From Spiribacter salilacus (GTDB taxonomy: Bacteria > Pseudomonadota > Gammaproteobacteria > Nitrococcales > Nitrococcaceae): a stretch of DNA of 64,000 nt. Each line of letters begins with the position of its first letter. Position 1 is the stretch's first letter. A program made the position numbers and the translations under genes. Where the stretch lies: NCBI RefSeq assembly GCF_009649225.1, contig NZ_WJPP01000005.1, positions 10,001 to 74,000 of the forward strand. Reading direction: 5' to 3'. The notes under the pieces are model-generated. The model was not told where the DNA came from, searched no databases, and worked only from the letters and a program-made list of their open reading frames with translations. Below are positions 18,082 to 27,346 of the stretch, piece after piece.

Positions 18082-18603
18082 ATGCTTAAAGACTCAACGC
18101 TGCAGCGGCTCATTGGCATTGCATTGCTTCGCAACGGCCCGCAAGACCTGCCCGCCTCGCAAAATCTGATGCTTATGCTGGCGCTTGCCACCGCCGCCAT
18201 CAATTACCCGGCCATTGCGCAATACACCCCAGAGGTACAGCCACTGCTGCAACTCGGCCTGTTACTCGGATTTAACGCGGCGTTTGTTTACATCGCGCTC
18301 ATGCTGCGTGATTTACGACCCCGCTTTGTGCAAAGCATGTCTGCACTCTTTGGCACTGATGCCTTAATCTCGGCAGTCGCACTGCCGGTATTATTTTTGC
18401 TGGGCCCGCCGGCCGCCGAGGAAGCCAGTGCCGGCAGCGGCGCGGCAGCCATTGCGTTCTTGGCACTGCTGGTTTGGAACATTGCTATCGTGAACCACAT
18501 TTTGAGGCAGGCATTGGATGTCAGTCGGTTTGTTGGGCTGCTTGCCACGCTGGGCTATATCTTTGGTGCCAGTGTTTTTGTGTTTATGGTGACCGGCGCA
18601 TGA
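18082..18603 (+). CDS. Four-helix membrane protein of unknown function, coupled to mpl
   Basis: I do not recognise this 173-residue protein. It has four strongly hydrophobic stretches (about residues 30-45, 55-75, 90-110 and 130-170 in two parts) with short polar loops, so it should lie in the inner membrane. The N-terminus MLKDSTLQRLIGIALLRNGPQDLPAS is cytosolic-looking and amphipathic. Its general pattern (short N-terminal helix then a small helix bundle) recalls Yip1-like or DUF-type integral proteins, without any motif I can name. The stop overlaps the mpl start by four bases (ATGA), so the two are made together, which hints at a cell-envelope role. Confidence 0.8.
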   Translation: MLKDSTLQRLIGIALLRNGPQDLPASQNLMLMLALATAAINYPAIAQYTPEVQPLLQLGLLLGFNAAFVYIALMLRDLRPRFVQSMSALFGTDALISAVALPVLFLLGPPAAEEASAGSGAAAIAFLALLVWNIAIVNHILRQALDVSRFVGLLATLGYIFGASVFVFMVTGA

Positions 18604-19898
18604 GCCATTTCCACATCCTGGGCATTGGCGGCACATTCATGGCTGGCCTTGCCGTACTGGCGCGCGAGGCGGGGCATACCGTTACAGGGCAAGATGCCGG
18701 CGTTTATCCGCCCATGAGTGATGTACTGACTGCCGCTGGCATTGAATTTGAGTCGGGCTATGCTGATGGCCCGGCCATGCATACCGCCGATACCGTCATT
18801 GTTGGCAATGCACTATCTCGCGGTAATCCTGCCATCGAGGCCCTGTTAGAGGCCGGGTTACCTTATACCTCTGGGCCGGCGTGGCTCGCGCAACATATCC
18901 TGCCCAATCGCTGGGTTATTGCGGTGGCAGGCACCCATGGCAAAACCACCACCGCTAGCCTGATTGCCTGGTTACTCGAAGCAGCCGGTTTGAACCCCGG
19001 GTTTTTAATTGGTGGGCAACCAGGCAACTTTACCGGCTCAGCTCGCCTGGGTAGCGCACCATTTTTTGTGCTTGAAGCAGATGAGTACGACACCGCATTT
19101 TTTGATAAGCGATCTAAGTTTTTGCACTTTAACCCCCGCACCTTGGTTCTTAATAACCTTGAGTTTGATCATGCAGACATCTTCCCCAATCTTGCAGCAA
19201 TTGAGCGGCAATTTGCGCTGTTATTACGCAATGTGCCCGGCACCGGCAAGATCTTTTTTAATCCGAATTCGCCGGCACTAGCGCGCGTGCTAGAGCAAGG
19301 CTGCTGGAGCGAACAAGCACCCATTGAGCTGGATACTGCCTTTACCGCCCCACTGCCCGGTCAACATAACGTGATGAACACCACCGCCGCGTTGCTTGCA
19401 GCACAACATGCCGGCGTACCGCTTGCCACGGCTATTGAAAACTTGGCCATGTTTAAAGGCGTGCGCCGGCGGCTTGAGCTGCGCGGTCGCGTGAACAATA
19501 TTGATGTTTATGATGATTTTGCCCATCACCCCACGGCCATAGCCGCCACGCTCAGTGCTTTTCGTGAACAACCCCTAACCGGCCGCCTCATTGCCGTGCT
19601 TGAGCCACGCTCAAACAGCATGCGCAACGGCACCCATGCCAATGCATTGGCCGAGGCCCTCCAAGCAGCGGATCAATGCTTTGTTTTGACCGATCCCGCG
19701 CTAAACTGGGATGTAAATCAGGCGCTCGCACCCCTTGGCAACAAACTGCAGACCGCACAAACAACCACTGAGTTGCTCGGTTTCATTGTGCAACAAGCAG
19801 AACCCCACGATACGATCGTGGTCATGAGTAATGGCGCTTTTGATCAGCTACATGAGCGCCTGCTTAGCGCATTAGAAATTCACAAGGAGACAGAATGA
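18600..19898 (+). CDS. mpl: UDP-N-acetylmuramate:tripeptide ligase Mpl
   Basis: Mpl re-attaches the recycled tripeptide L-Ala-gamma-D-Glu-meso-DAP to UDP-MurNAc, saving the MurC-MurE steps. It has 432 residues from the ATG at 18600. [12 protein letters not shown] near the N-terminus is the UDP-binding loop, [18 protein letters not shown] near 105 the ATP loop of Mur ligases, [17 protein letters not shown] near 160 is typical of Mpl rather than MurC, and [10 protein letters not shown] near 305 is conserved. The start overlaps the preceding membrane-protein stop, and the stop overlaps ubiX. With anmK at 416 it completes the evidence for murein recycling. Confidence 0.96.
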   Translation: MSHFHILGIGGTFMAGLAVLAREAGHTVTGQDAGVYPPMSDVLTAAGIEFESGYADGPAMHTADTVIVGNALSRGNPAIEALLEAGLPYTSGPAWLAQHILPNRWVIAVAGTHGKTTTASLIAWLLEAAGLNPGFLIGGQPGNFTGSARLGSAPFFVLEADEYDTAFFDKRSKFLHFNPRTLVLNNLEFDHADIFPNLAAIERQFALLLRNVPGTGKIFFNPNSPALARVLEQGCWSEQAPIELDTAFTAPLPGQHNVMNTTAALLAAQHAGVPLATAIENLAMFKGVRRRLELRGRVNNIDVYDDFAHHPTAIAATLSAFREQPLTGRLIAVLEPRSNSMRNGTHANALAEALQAADQCFVLTDPALNWDVNQALAPLGNKLQTAQTTTELLGFIVQQAEPHDTIVVMSNGAFDQLHERLLSALEIHKETE

Positions 19899-20524
19899 AC
19901 AGCAACCCAACGGCTGCCCCAGTTACGCTTGCCATTACCGGTGCATCGGGCGGCATCTATGGGTTGCGATTACTAGAGTGCCTGCTGAGCGCGCAACGCC
20001 CCGTGCATCTGCTGATCTCTGAGGCCGGGCGCTTAGTGCTCAAAATGGAGCACGACTTAGCCTTACCGGCACGCCCCAGCGATATCGAAAAAACGCTTAG
20101 CGCACGATTTAATGCCGCAGAGGGTCAGCTACAAGTATTTGGCGATAAAGCATGGACAGCACCGGCCGCCAGCGGCTCCGGTGCGCCTAAACAAATGGTG
20201 GTCTGCCCTTGCACCACCGGCACCCTTGGCCGGTTAGCGGCGGGCACCAGCGAGGCACTGATCGAGCGTGCCGCTGATGTCGTGCTCAAAGAGCGCGGGC
20301 AACTCATCCTTGTGCCTCGTGAAACGCCGCTATCGCAAATTCATTTAGAAAACATGCTGCGCCTAGCCCGCGTTGGGGCGATTATTTTGCCGGCCAACCC
20401 CGGGTTTTATCACCGCCCTACTGACATTAACGGGCTGGTCGATTTTGTGGTGGCGCGCATTCTAGATCACCTAAACATTGATCAAAGTCTAATGCCCCGC
20501 TGGGGATTAGACTCAGACAGTTAA
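19895..20524 (+). CDS. ubiX: Flavin prenyltransferase UbiX
   Basis: UbiX makes prenylated FMN, the cofactor of the decarboxylase UbiD in ubiquinone synthesis. At 209 residues it is full length. [19 protein letters not shown] is the N-terminal phosphate-binding loop, [33 protein letters not shown] and [19 protein letters not shown] contain the conserved FMN and dimethylallyl-phosphate contacts (positions about 105-160). GGAG precedes the ATG, and the start overlaps the mpl stop by four bases. It converges with hemL, the two overlapping by 12 bases. The mpl-ubiX pairing also occurs in Pseudomonas. Confidence 0.96.
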   Translation: MNSNPTAAPVTLAITGASGGIYGLRLLECLLSAQRPVHLLISEAGRLVLKMEHDLALPARPSDIEKTLSARFNAAEGQLQVFGDKAWTAPAASGSGAPKQMVVCPCTTGTLGRLAAGTSEALIERAADVVLKERGQLILVPRETPLSQIHLENMLRLARVGAIILPANPGFYHRPTDINGLVDFVVARILDHLNIDQSLMPRWGLDSDS

Positions 20525-21802
20525 GCTCGCAAATACACGCTCAGCGGCATCAAGGGTATGTGCTAATGCTGCCTCGTCATGCGCGGTAGACACAAACCCA
20601 GCTTCAAAGGCTGACGGCGCTAAGTAAACGCCCTCGGCCAACATGCCATGAAAAAACTTCACAAAGCGCTCGGCATTGCACTGTTCTACCTGCTCAAAGC
20701 GCTCAATACTTGGCGCATCGGTAAAAAACACCCCAAACATCGTGCCTGCCTGATGCGTTAGCAACGGCACGCCCGCGGCATCAGCGCGTGCCTTTAAGCC
20801 CGCTAATAACCGCTCTGTCCATGCGGCTGCAGCGGCATGCACACCTGGCTTAGCCAGCTCAGTTAATGTGGCGATACCGCTTGCCATCGCTAATGGGTTA
20901 CCCGACAACGTGCCCGCCTGATAGACCGGCCCGGTTGGTGCCAAATAGTCCATAATCTCGGCTCGACCACCCAGCGCGCCCACCGGTAAGCCCCCACCAA
21001 TTACTTTGCCTAGGCAGGTTAAATCGGGCATCACGTTGTAATGCGCTTGCGCGCCACCGAGCGAGGCACGAAACCCGCTCATCACCTCATCAAACACCAG
21101 CAGTGCGCCGTGCTCATCACACAGCTTGCGTAAGCCTTCAAGAAAATCCTGCCGCGCCGGCACACAATTCATATTGCCCGCCACGGGCTCAACCAACACC
21201 GCAGCAATGTCGTTGCTATATTCCGCAAACAACGCCGCCACACCGTCTAAGTCGTTAAATGGCGCCGTTAAGGTTGTTTCTGTAACCGCGGCAGGCACAC
21301 CCGGTGAGCCTGGAATACCTAGGGTTAACACGCCAGAGCCTGCCTCTACTAGCAGTGCATCGACATGGCCATGGTAGTTACCACGAAATTTAATCACCCG
21401 ATCACGCCCGGTATAGCCACGCGCTAAGCGTACCGCACTCATGCACGCCTCAGTGCCCGAATTGACCATGCGAATACGCTCAATCGAAGGCATTAGCGAC
21501 TTGACCAACTGAGCCAGCGCGGTCTCTTTTTCAGTAGGCGCACCAAAGCTGGTGCCGCTTGCCGCCGTTTCAGCGATCGCGGCCACCACTGCAGGATGCG
21601 CATGCCCAATCGCTAATGGCCCATAAGAAAGCACATAGTCTACGTAACGCTTGCCATCTACATCTTCTACCCAAGCGCCCTCACCCCGTTGAATAAACAC
21701 CGGCGTGCCGCCCACGGCACGAAACGCGCGTACCGCAGAGTTCACACCGCCAACTAGGTGCTCGTTGGCTTCGGCAAAGAGAGTTTCAGATCGATTAGAC
21801 AT
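20513..21802 (-). CDS. hemL: Glutamate-1-semialdehyde 2,1-aminomutase
   Basis: HemL forms 5-aminolevulinate from glutamate-1-semialdehyde, the first committed precursor in the C5 route of haem synthesis. It has 429 residues. [17 protein letters not shown] near residue 18, [17 protein letters not shown] near 115, DEVMSGFR near 240 and the PLP lysine in [17 protein letters not shown] near 265 are all intact. AAGGAAA lies about 11 bases upstream of the ATG. It is the last gene of the yfaZ-to-hemL minus-strand set, 17 bases after thiE. hemN, hemJ and an Irr-like regulator are elsewhere in the window. Confidence 0.98.
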   Translation of the reverse strand: MSNRSETLFAEANEHLVGGVNSAVRAFRAVGGTPVFIQRGEGAWVEDVDGKRYVDYVLSYGPLAIGHAHPAVVAAIAETAASGTSFGAPTEKETALAQLVKSLMPSIERIRMVNSGTEACMSAVRLARGYTGRDRVIKFRGNYHGHVDALLVEAGSGVLTLGIPGSPGVPAAVTETTLTAPFNDLDGVAALFAEYSNDIAAVLVEPVAGNMNCVPARQDFLEGLRKLCDEHGALLVFDEVMSGFRASLGGAQAHYNVMPDLTCLGKVIGGGLPVGALGGRAEIMDYLAPTGPVYQAGTLSGNPLAMASGIATLTELAKPGVHAAAAAWTERLLAGLKARADAAGVPLLTHQAGTMFGVFFTDAPSIERFEQVEQCNAERFVKFFHGMLAEGVYLAPSAFEAGFVSTAHDEAALAHTLDAAERVFASLTV

Positions 21803-21819
21803 GCTAATTCACATTTCCT

Positions 21820-22440
21820 TTAGTCATTAAATTGCTTTGCGATGGCTGCTGCTGCGGCCTCAACATTGTCTGCGCCAAACACGCCATCAATAACCGCCAC
21901 CGCATCAGCGCCTGCTGCTCGCACCGCAGCGGCATTGGTTGCATTGATACCTCCAATTGCCACCAGTGGTCGATCTGTCAATGCACGGGCCTCGGCAAAA
22001 AGGCTTAACGGCGCGCGCACCGCCTGCGGTTTTGTGGGCGAGGGATAAACACTGCCAAACGCTACATAATCGGCCCCCGCATAATCGGCCCCCGCAGCTA
22101 CGGCATCGGCAGCCCGCTCTAGGCTGTTATAGCAAGACACCCCCACGATTGCCCGCGAACCTAGCTGCGCACGAGCTGCCGCCACACTGCTATCGTCTTG
22201 CCCAAGGTGCACCCCATCTGCGCCAACGGCAGCGGCCAGTGCCACATCGTCATTCACAATAAAACAAACACCCGCGCCACGGCACAGTCGAGCCAGTGCA
22301 TCGGCGGCTTCTTTTCGCCGTACCGTATCTGCCGATTTATCGCGGTACTGCACCACCTGCGCACCGCCGCGAATAGCATCGGCGACCGCTTGCTGCGCTG
22401 AGTCTGTAATTACGTAAAGACCAGCAATAACGCCGGCCAT
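21820..22440 (-). CDS. thiE: Thiamine-phosphate synthase
   Basis: ThiE joins hydroxymethylpyrimidine pyrophosphate and thiazole phosphate to thiamine monophosphate. It has 206 residues, a TIM barrel. VVQYRDKSAD near residue 27, FIVNDDVALAAAVGADGVHLGQDD near 60-85 and the phosphate loop VAIGGINATNA near 165 are conserved. Just before the VAFGSVYPSPTK loop the protein reads AGADYAGADY: five residues are doubled by a perfect 15-base tandem repeat at 22066-22095. This should lengthen a strand edge by five residues; whether activity is kept is unknown. The frame is otherwise undamaged. It lies between the rubredoxin gene and hemL, with no TPP riboswitch because it is internal to a transcript. Confidence 0.94.
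   Translation of the reverse strand: MAGVIAGLYVITDSAQQAVADAIRGGAQVVQYRDKSADTVRRKEAADALARLCRGAGVCFIVNDDVALAAAVGADGVHLGQDDSSVAAARAQLGSRAIVGVSCYNSLERAADAVAAGADYAGADYVAFGSVYPSPTKPQAVRAPLSLFAEARALTDRPLVAIGGINATNAAAVRAAGADAVAVIDGVFGADNVEAAAAAIAKQFND
22066..22095. repeat. Perfect 15-bp tandem duplication inside thiE
   Basis: The unit ataatcggcccccgc occurs twice with no spacer (22066-22080 and 22081-22095). It is in frame and duplicates the residues AGADY in ThiE. Its multiple of three and exact identity suggest recent replication slippage. Confidence 0.9.
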
Positions 22441-22443
22441 CGT

Positions 22444-22614
22444 TTAAATCTCGATCATTTCAAAGTCAGACTTGCCTGCACCACATTCGGGGCAAACAAA
22501 GTCATCGGGAATATCTTCCCAGCGCGTACCCGCCACAATACCTGCCTCGGGCAAGCCGTCTTCTTCTTCATAAATCCAGCCACACACCACACACATCCAA
22601 GAGCGGTATTCCAT
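22444..22614 (-). CDS. Rubredoxin
   Basis: A 56-residue Fe(Cys)4 electron carrier. The two metal-binding knuckles are CVVCGWIYEE near residue 8 and CPECGAGKSDF near 41, with the conserved aromatic core (Trp at 6, 13 and 32, Tyr 15, Phe 39). It starts at the ATG whose A overlaps the last base of the phosphoesterase stop (TAATG), and lies four bases before thiE. Rubredoxins pass electrons to alkane hydroxylases, rubredoxin-oxygen oxidoreductases or similar. No partner is encoded nearby, so its role is open. In pseudomonads a rubredoxin gene likewise sits near thiE and hemL, which supports the call. Confidence 0.95.
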   Translation of the reverse strand: MEYRSWMCVVCGWIYEEEDGLPEAGIVAGTRWEDIPDDFVCPECGAGKSDFEMIEI

Positions 22615-23381
22615 TAATTCATCTCCTCTATCCCCGTTTGAATTGTCCCGTCAGGGCATAAATCGAGCCAGCGAAACGCTGGCGGACCCGGCGCAATCGC
22701 AAATTCGTCGCTACCCGCTAAAAACTGAACCGACACAGCCGGTGCGGTTAACACGGGCCGGCCAGCATGCATTGTCTCAAAGGCATGGTGCACATGGCCA
22801 CTCACTACACCTGCTATGCGTGGATTGCTTTCAAGCCGATCGAGCAGCGCCTGAGCGTTATCCAGCCCAATGGCATCGAGCCAGGCGCAGTTTACCGACA
22901 CGGGCGGGTGATGAATGGCCAATAACACCCAGGCATTACCCGCATTGGCTAATGCCTCATCTAAGGCAGACAGCTCTGCTTGGCACAAGTGCCCTGAAAC
23001 CTCGCCGGGTTGACGAGAATCAAGGCCAATCAGCTGCCAAGCGCCTAAATCAAGCACGCGCGCCAAAGACACCGGCTGCCCCGGGGCAAACGTTTGCAAT
23101 AACGCATCAGGCTCATCATGGTTACCCGGCAACACTTGGCCTGGCAGGTTAAGTGCTTGCAAACCCTCAGCCACCCGCTGACAGGCGGCTGCACTGCCAT
23201 CATCACTCACATCACCGGTGTGCACGATCGCATCCGCGCTGTCGACCCATTCCATTAATCGGGTTTGCGTTGCCTGCCAGCGCTGATCTACCGGGGCCTC
23301 TGCGGTGGGTGCCGAGGGCAGCGCACATAAATGGGTATCACTCACCTGTAGTAACCGACACACGCCTTGGCCTTTTTGCAT
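22614..23381 (-). CDS. CpdA/Icc-like metallophosphoesterase
   Basis: A 255-residue calcineurin-fold phosphoesterase like the 3',5'-cyclic-AMP phosphodiesterase CpdA. All metal motifs are there in order: SDTHL near residue 15, HTGDVSDDG near 55, GNHDEP near 88, AIHHPP near 155 and GHVHHAFE near 195. The GNHD and GHxH motifs with a YxQ-less C-terminus fit class III cyclic nucleotide phosphodiesterases; substrate remains inferred. I chose ATG at 23381, where it overlaps the stop of the deacetylase gene by one base (TAATG); the longer frame from 23426 would lie wholly inside that gene. Likely translated by coupling. Confidence 0.88.
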   Translation of the reverse strand: MQKGQGVCRLLQVSDTHLCALPSAPTAEAPVDQRWQATQTRLMEWVDSADAIVHTGDVSDDGSAAACQRVAEGLQALNLPGQVLPGNHDEPDALLQTFAPGQPVSLARVLDLGAWQLIGLDSRQPGEVSGHLCQAELSALDEALANAGNAWVLLAIHHPPVSVNCAWLDAIGLDNAQALLDRLESNPRIAGVVSGHVHHAFETMHAGRPVLTAPAVSVQFLAGSDEFAIAPGPPAFRWLDLCPDGTIQTGIEEMN

Positions 23382-24415
23382 TAGCTTCCCGCCGCTCCAT
23401 AAATCCAAAGTTGGGTGAACCACCAAAAACGCCCATCGCCCACAGGCATGGTGCAGTTATAGCGGCTTCTTCCAACGGGTAAATCTGCCTCGCCTTGTAC
23501 CTTAAACGTGAGCCCAGGCTCAACCCACTCAGGCTCAAGCCGCTCACTGCCGTAAAAGCAAGACAACCCATGCACCGGCAAATCAGACTGCTCTAGGGTA
23601 ACCACTAACGCCGGGGCCTCTGCGCTTTCACGCACCGGGTCTATTGGCTGTGACGATCTCACAGGCAGCGGGCGCGCCTGCACCTTAAGCGCAAACCCGT
23701 CCATTTCGGCAAATCGCTCATTCATAGCAAACCGCGGCAATGCGCGGCGATCAGACCCTAACCAAAGCGCACCAGATTGCTGCCCAAATGCCACATAACC
23801 TAGTGCTGCCACATGCTCCATCACCGACAGGTTGTATTCTCCGTACGGATACGCCAATAACGGGGGGGACTGATGGGCTGCATCTCCCAACTCCTCAACC
23901 AACCGCGTTTGCGCGATATTTAATTCGGCTTGTATTTGCGCGTTAGTCAGTGTCTGCAGGGGCGCATGCGTGTGGGTGTGGTTGGCAAATCGAGCCCCCT
24001 GAGCGGCCATCTCCCGCATTCGCGACCAGCCTACATAGCCACCATAATTGCTATCAATGGCCTTGCTGTTTACAAACACCGTGTAGGGCCAATCACGCTC
24101 ACGCAGCATGTCGTGGGCAACGGCTCCCACACTGGAATAGGCGTCATCAAAGGTAATGGCAACCGCCCGAGGAGGGAGTGATGCGCCTTGCTCTAGCCAG
24201 GCCACCACCTCCTCGAGCGAGACCACGGTGTAGTCGTTCTCTGCTAAGTACGCTAAATGCTCAGCAAACTGATCCGCAGTAACGTTCGTACTTGGGTGTG
24301 CCGATTCTCCCACCCGGTGATACATCAACACCGTTGCCTGGTCCGCAGCCATCAGCGCCATGGGTGCGGCGCAGACAGCGCTTAACGCTAGCGCCATTAA
24401 CCCTCTAAAAATCAA
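23381..24415 (-). CDS. Exported polysaccharide deacetylase (CE4) family protein
   Basis: A 344-residue protein with a signal peptide (about residues 1-23, ending LMAA). The middle is a NodB-type deacetylase domain: AITFDDAYSS near residue 90 (metal Asp and catalytic Asp), NHTHTHAPL near 145 (metal histidines) and LAYPYGEYN near 190. The last 100 residues form a separate beta-rich domain with two cysteines (LSCFYG, YNCTMP) that could form a disulfide, an extension I do not recognise. The substrate, peptidoglycan or another envelope glycan, is unknown. It overlaps the yfaZ-like gene by 11 bases and the phosphoesterase by one base. Confidence 0.87.
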   Translation of the reverse strand: MIFRGLMALALSAVCAAPMALMAADQATVLMYHRVGESAHPSTNVTADQFAEHLAYLAENDYTVVSLEEVVAWLEQGASLPPRAVAITFDDAYSSVGAVAHDMLRERDWPYTVFVNSKAIDSNYGGYVGWSRMREMAAQGARFANHTHTHAPLQTLTNAQIQAELNIAQTRLVEELGDAAHQSPPLLAYPYGEYNLSVMEHVAALGYVAFGQQSGALWLGSDRRALPRFAMNERFAEMDGFALKVQARPLPVRSSQPIDPVRESAEAPALVVTLEQSDLPVHGLSCFYGSERLEPEWVEPGLTFKVQGEADLPVGRSRYNCTMPVGDGRFWWFTQLWIYGAAGS

Positions 24416-24989
24416 TTCTAAAACCTAAGCTAACACCACTTTCAAAATTACGATCGCCCCCAAGCGAGTCGCCATCAAAGCCTAAGCGAATTTGACGATA
24501 GCCCAAATAGACAGCGGCATTACGCAGCATAAAATACTCCCCCCGAACACTCAGCTCACGATAGCTATCGATATCGCTAAAGGCTGAGAACGAAGGCGCA
24601 AAATACGCACTTGCGGCCAATGCGGCGCGATTGTATTCCGGTAACGTCCAGCGCAGTTTTCCACCTAGGGCGATGGCGCTGCCATCGGCATCTCGGGCAT
24701 CGTCTTCAATCAAAAGCGCTCGCCCACCCAAGCCAAATTGAAAGGCGCCTCGGCCTGGCTCAGGCACATTCACGTAGTGAATCTCGCCCCCAATCACCTG
24801 CCCATCATCATCGTGCAAGCGCAGCTCGCCGCCATACTCCCAACCAGCCGTATCACGGTTACCTGACACCGATAGCCCAATCGCATCGCTGCTTCGGCCG
24901 ATATCAACTGTTGCTGCGTGTGCCGGCAAACTCAGCACCACCAATAACCCAATCACCAAGCTCCAACGAAGCTGTTTTTGACCTCGCAT
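24405..24989 (-). CDS. YfaZ-like outer-membrane beta-barrel protein
   Basis: A 194-residue exported protein with a clean signal peptide ending LPAHA. The mature chain alternates polar and hydrophobic residues in about ten strands (for example WEYGGELRLHDD, AAVYLGYRQIRLGF) and finishes with GFRIDF. That terminal Phe is typical of outer-membrane barrels. It resembles the YfaZ family, whose function is unknown. ATG 24989 has GGGAGAG five bases before it; the frame upstream to 25217 crosses the divergent promoter region and is rejected. It is the first gene of the minus-strand set running to hemL and is divergent from ccoN, so the FNR box at 25059 might influence both. Confidence 0.82.
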   Translation of the reverse strand: MRGQKQLRWSLVIGLLVVLSLPAHAATVDIGRSSDAIGLSVSGNRDTAGWEYGGELRLHDDDGQVIGGEIHYVNVPEPGRGAFQFGLGGRALLIEDDARDADGSAIALGGKLRWTLPEYNRAALAASAYFAPSFSAFSDIDSYRELSVRGEYFMLRNAAVYLGYRQIRLGFDGDSLGGDRNFESGVSLGFRIDF

Positions 24990-25058
24990 TTTCACTCTCC
25001 CGATCTGCCGTAAAGTCGATTTCGAAATAATACACGGCTCAATCCGTCTCCACAGGGT

Positions 25059-25072
25059 TTGATCTGGATCAA
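25059..25072 (+). promoter_or_regulatory. Perfect FNR/Anr box upstream of ccoN
   Basis: TTGATCTGGATCAA matches the FNR/Anr consensus TTGAT-N4-ATCAA at every defined position. Its centre is about 72 bases before the ccoN ATG, nearly the same distance as the hemN box has to hemN. FNR-type activation of cbb3 operons at low oxygen is established in many proteobacteria. It also lies 70 bases upstream of the divergent yfaZ-like gene. Confidence 0.85.
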
Positions 25073-25137
25073 CACAAAAACTTGCCATTACAAACACACT
25101 GCACGTCTCTAATAAAAAACCGCATAACAGGGTCATC

Positions 25138-26559
25138 ATGGAAACTACCGCTTCGTATAACGATAAGGTTGTGCGCCAGTTCACTATCATGACAGTGGTC
25201 TGGGGCATTGTGGGCATGCTGGTGGGGGTGCTGATTGCAGCCCAACTTCTCTGGCCTGCTCTTAACTTTGAACTGCCTTGGCTAACCTATAGCCGGCTTC
25301 GCCCACTGCACACCAACGCGGTCATTTTTGCGTTTGGTGGATCAGCGCTATTTGCCACCTCTTATTACGTGGTGCAAAGAACCTGTGGCGTTAGGTTACT
25401 TAGCGATAAAGCAGCCGCCTTTACGTTTTGGGGCTGGCAGGCCGTTATCTTGGGCGCTGTCGTGACCCTGCCACTGGGCTTTACCCAAAGCAAAGAGTAC
25501 GCCGAGCTCATTTGGCCACTCGACATTCTGATTGCGGCTGTTTGGGTGACCTACGCTGTGGTGTTTTTTGGCACGATCGTTAAGCGCAAGGTTAAGCACA
25601 TTTATGTTGCCAATTGGTTTTATGGCGCATTTATTTTGACCGTTGCCGTGCTGCATATCGTTAATAGTTTGGCGATCCCCACCTCGCTCACGCAGTCTTA
25701 CCCCATCTACTCCGGTGCAGTCGATGCCATGGTGCAGTGGTGGTACGGCCATAACGCGGTTGGCTTTTTCTTAACCGCCGGCTTTTTAGGCATGATGTAT
25801 TACTTCGTGCCCAAGCAGGCCGGCCGGCCCATTTATTCTTATCGCCTATCGGTGGTGCATTTTTGGGCGTTAATTTCTACTTACATGTGGGCAGGCCCCC
25901 ACCATCTGCATTGGACGGCACTGCCTGAGTGGGTGCAATCGGTGGGAATGGTGTTCTCGCTGATCCTGCTCGCACCCTCTTGGGGCGGCATGATTAACGG
26001 CATCATGACCCTCTCGGGTGCCTGGCATAAGCTGCGCGACGACCCCATCATTCGGTTCTTGATTGTGAGCCTGTCCTTTTACGGAATGGCCACGTTTGAA
26101 GGCCCCATGATGTCAATTCGTACGGTTAACGCGCTTTCGCATTACACCGACTGGACGATTGGCCACGTGCACTCCGGCGCCCTAGGCTGGGTGGCATTTA
26201 TCACCATTGGTGCCATTTACATGCTTGTGCCGCGGCTCTTTAACCGCGAGCAGATGTACAGCATTCCGCTCATTAACGTCCATTTTTGGGTGTCTACGAT
26301 CGGCGTGGTGCTCTATATCGCCTCGATGTGGATTGCTGGCGTTATGCAAGGCCTCATGTGGCGCGCCGTTAATGATGACGGCACGCTCACCTACAGCTTT
26401 ATCGAGTCTGTTGCCGCCACCTATCCGTACTATGCCGTGCGCCTAGTCGGTGGGATCTTATTCTTTGCCGGCATGCTGATCATGGCCTACAACGTGTGGC
26501 GCACCATTCGCCCGGTTGAGCCGGTCAAAGCAGCAACGCCATCAACGGCCAGTGCCTAA
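25138..26559 (+). CDS. ccoN: cbb3-type cytochrome c oxidase subunit I
   Basis: Catalytic subunit of the high-affinity oxidase, 473 residues with about 12 membrane helices. It carries low-spin haem b and the haem b3-CuB centre. Histidine motifs are present: [14 protein letters not shown] near residue 60, [15 protein letters not shown] near 205 (CuB His), [15 protein letters not shown] near 255 (CuB His pair) and [10 protein letters not shown] near 345 (haem ligands). AGGG precedes the ATG. The operon ccoNOQP follows with 11-base or overlapping junctions, and an FNR box is upstream. The enzyme reduces oxygen and pumps protons at the inner membrane. Confidence 0.98.
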   Translation: METTASYNDKVVRQFTIMTVVWGIVGMLVGVLIAAQLLWPALNFELPWLTYSRLRPLHTNAVIFAFGGSALFATSYYVVQRTCGVRLLSDKAAAFTFWGWQAVILGAVVTLPLGFTQSKEYAELIWPLDILIAAVWVTYAVVFFGTIVKRKVKHIYVANWFYGAFILTVAVLHIVNSLAIPTSLTQSYPIYSGAVDAMVQWWYGHNAVGFFLTAGFLGMMYYFVPKQAGRPIYSYRLSVVHFWALISTYMWAGPHHLHWTALPEWVQSVGMVFSLILLAPSWGGMINGIMTLSGAWHKLRDDPIIRFLIVSLSFYGMATFEGPMMSIRTVNALSHYTDWTIGHVHSGALGWVAFITIGAIYMLVPRLFNREQMYSIPLINVHFWVSTIGVVLYIASMWIAGVMQGLMWRAVNDDGTLTYSFIESVAATYPYYAVRLVGGILFFAGMLIMAYNVWRTIRPVEPVKAATPSTASA

Positions 26560-26570
26560 GGAGTTGCGCT

Positions 26571-27176
26571 ATGTCTCATGAAGTCGTTGAAAAAAATATT
26601 GGCCTGATGGCCGTGCTCATTTTGATCGTGATTAGTATTGGTGGCTTAGTTGAAATTGTGCCGCTGATGTATGCGCGTGACACCACCGAGCCTGCGCCCG
26701 GTGTTGAGCCCTACCCGGCCATTGAGTTTGCTGGCCGCGATGTGTATGTCAGCGAAGGCTGCTATGGCTGCCATTCACAGCAAATCCGCCCCTTCCGCGC
26801 CGAAACCGAACGCTATGGCGATTACTCGGTAGCCGGAGACTTTGTGTATGACCGCCCCTTCCAATGGGGCTCCAAGCGCACCGGGCCGGATCTGGCTCGC
26901 GTGGGCGGGGTGTATACCGATGATTGGCATTACGTGCATCTGATTAACCCTCGCGATGTGGTGCCGCAATCGAACATGCCGGCCTACCCCTGGCTTGCTG
27001 AGCGCACCGTCAACGCTGAACAAGTGGCCCGCAGCATGAGAGCTCAGCAAAAGTATTTGGGTGTGCCCTACACCGAAGAAGATATTGCTGCGGCTGACGC
27101 GCTTGAGGGTGTTACCGAAATGGAGGCCTTGATTGCCTATCTACAGGGGCTCGGTGTGCCTGGAGGAGCCAACTAA
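26571..27176 (+). CDS. ccoO: cbb3-type cytochrome c oxidase subunit II
   Basis: Membrane-anchored monohaem cytochrome c of 201 residues that feeds electrons to CcoN. One N-terminal helix (about residues 12-32) anchors it. The haem site is CYGCH near 63, and the axial Met is in SNMPAYPWL near 138. The start lies 11 bases after ccoN with GGAG before it. The stop TAA shares its last base with the ccoQ ATG (TAATG). No deviation from the family. Confidence 0.98.
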   Translation: MSHEVVEKNIGLMAVLILIVISIGGLVEIVPLMYARDTTEPAPGVEPYPAIEFAGRDVYVSEGCYGCHSQQIRPFRAETERYGDYSVAGDFVYDRPFQWGSKRTGPDLARVGGVYTDDWHYVHLINPRDVVPQSNMPAYPWLAERTVNAEQVARSMRAQQKYLGVPYTEEDIAAADALEGVTEMEALIAYLQGLGVPGGAN

Positions 27177-27346
27177 TGGTTAGTGGCATTTTCACCACGC
27201 TATTGCTCGTGATCTTTCTTGGCATCGTTGTATGGGCCTTCAGCAGCAAGCGTCGTAAAGATTTTGACGAAGCCGCTCAGCTGCCATTAAGGGAAGACGA
27301 GCCGATTCAATCAGAAAAAAATAATGACAAGGGAGAGCGGTCATGA
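27176..27346 (+). CDS. ccoQ: cbb3-type oxidase small subunit CcoQ
   Basis: A 56-residue protein with one membrane helix (about residues 4-22) followed by the basic SSKRRKDFDEAAQLPL that marks CcoQ. CcoQ stabilises the oxidase and its interaction with CcoP. The ATG overlaps the ccoO stop by one base, and its TGA overlaps the ccoP ATG by four bases. The polar tail after residue 40 is variable, rich in Glu, Lys and Asn, as is usual. Confidence 0.93.
   Translation: MVSGIFTTLLLVIFLGIVVWAFSSKRRKDFDEAAQLPLREDEPIQSEKNNDKGERS

Noticed and set aside
22643-23152. Open frame of 169 codons on the plus strand
   Set aside because: Antisense to the CpdA-like gene, no recognisable domain or ribosome site.
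24990-25217. Upstream extension of the yfaZ-like gene
   Set aside because: It crosses the FNR box and the start of ccoN. The ATG at 24989 gives a clean signal peptide and has a strong ribosome site.
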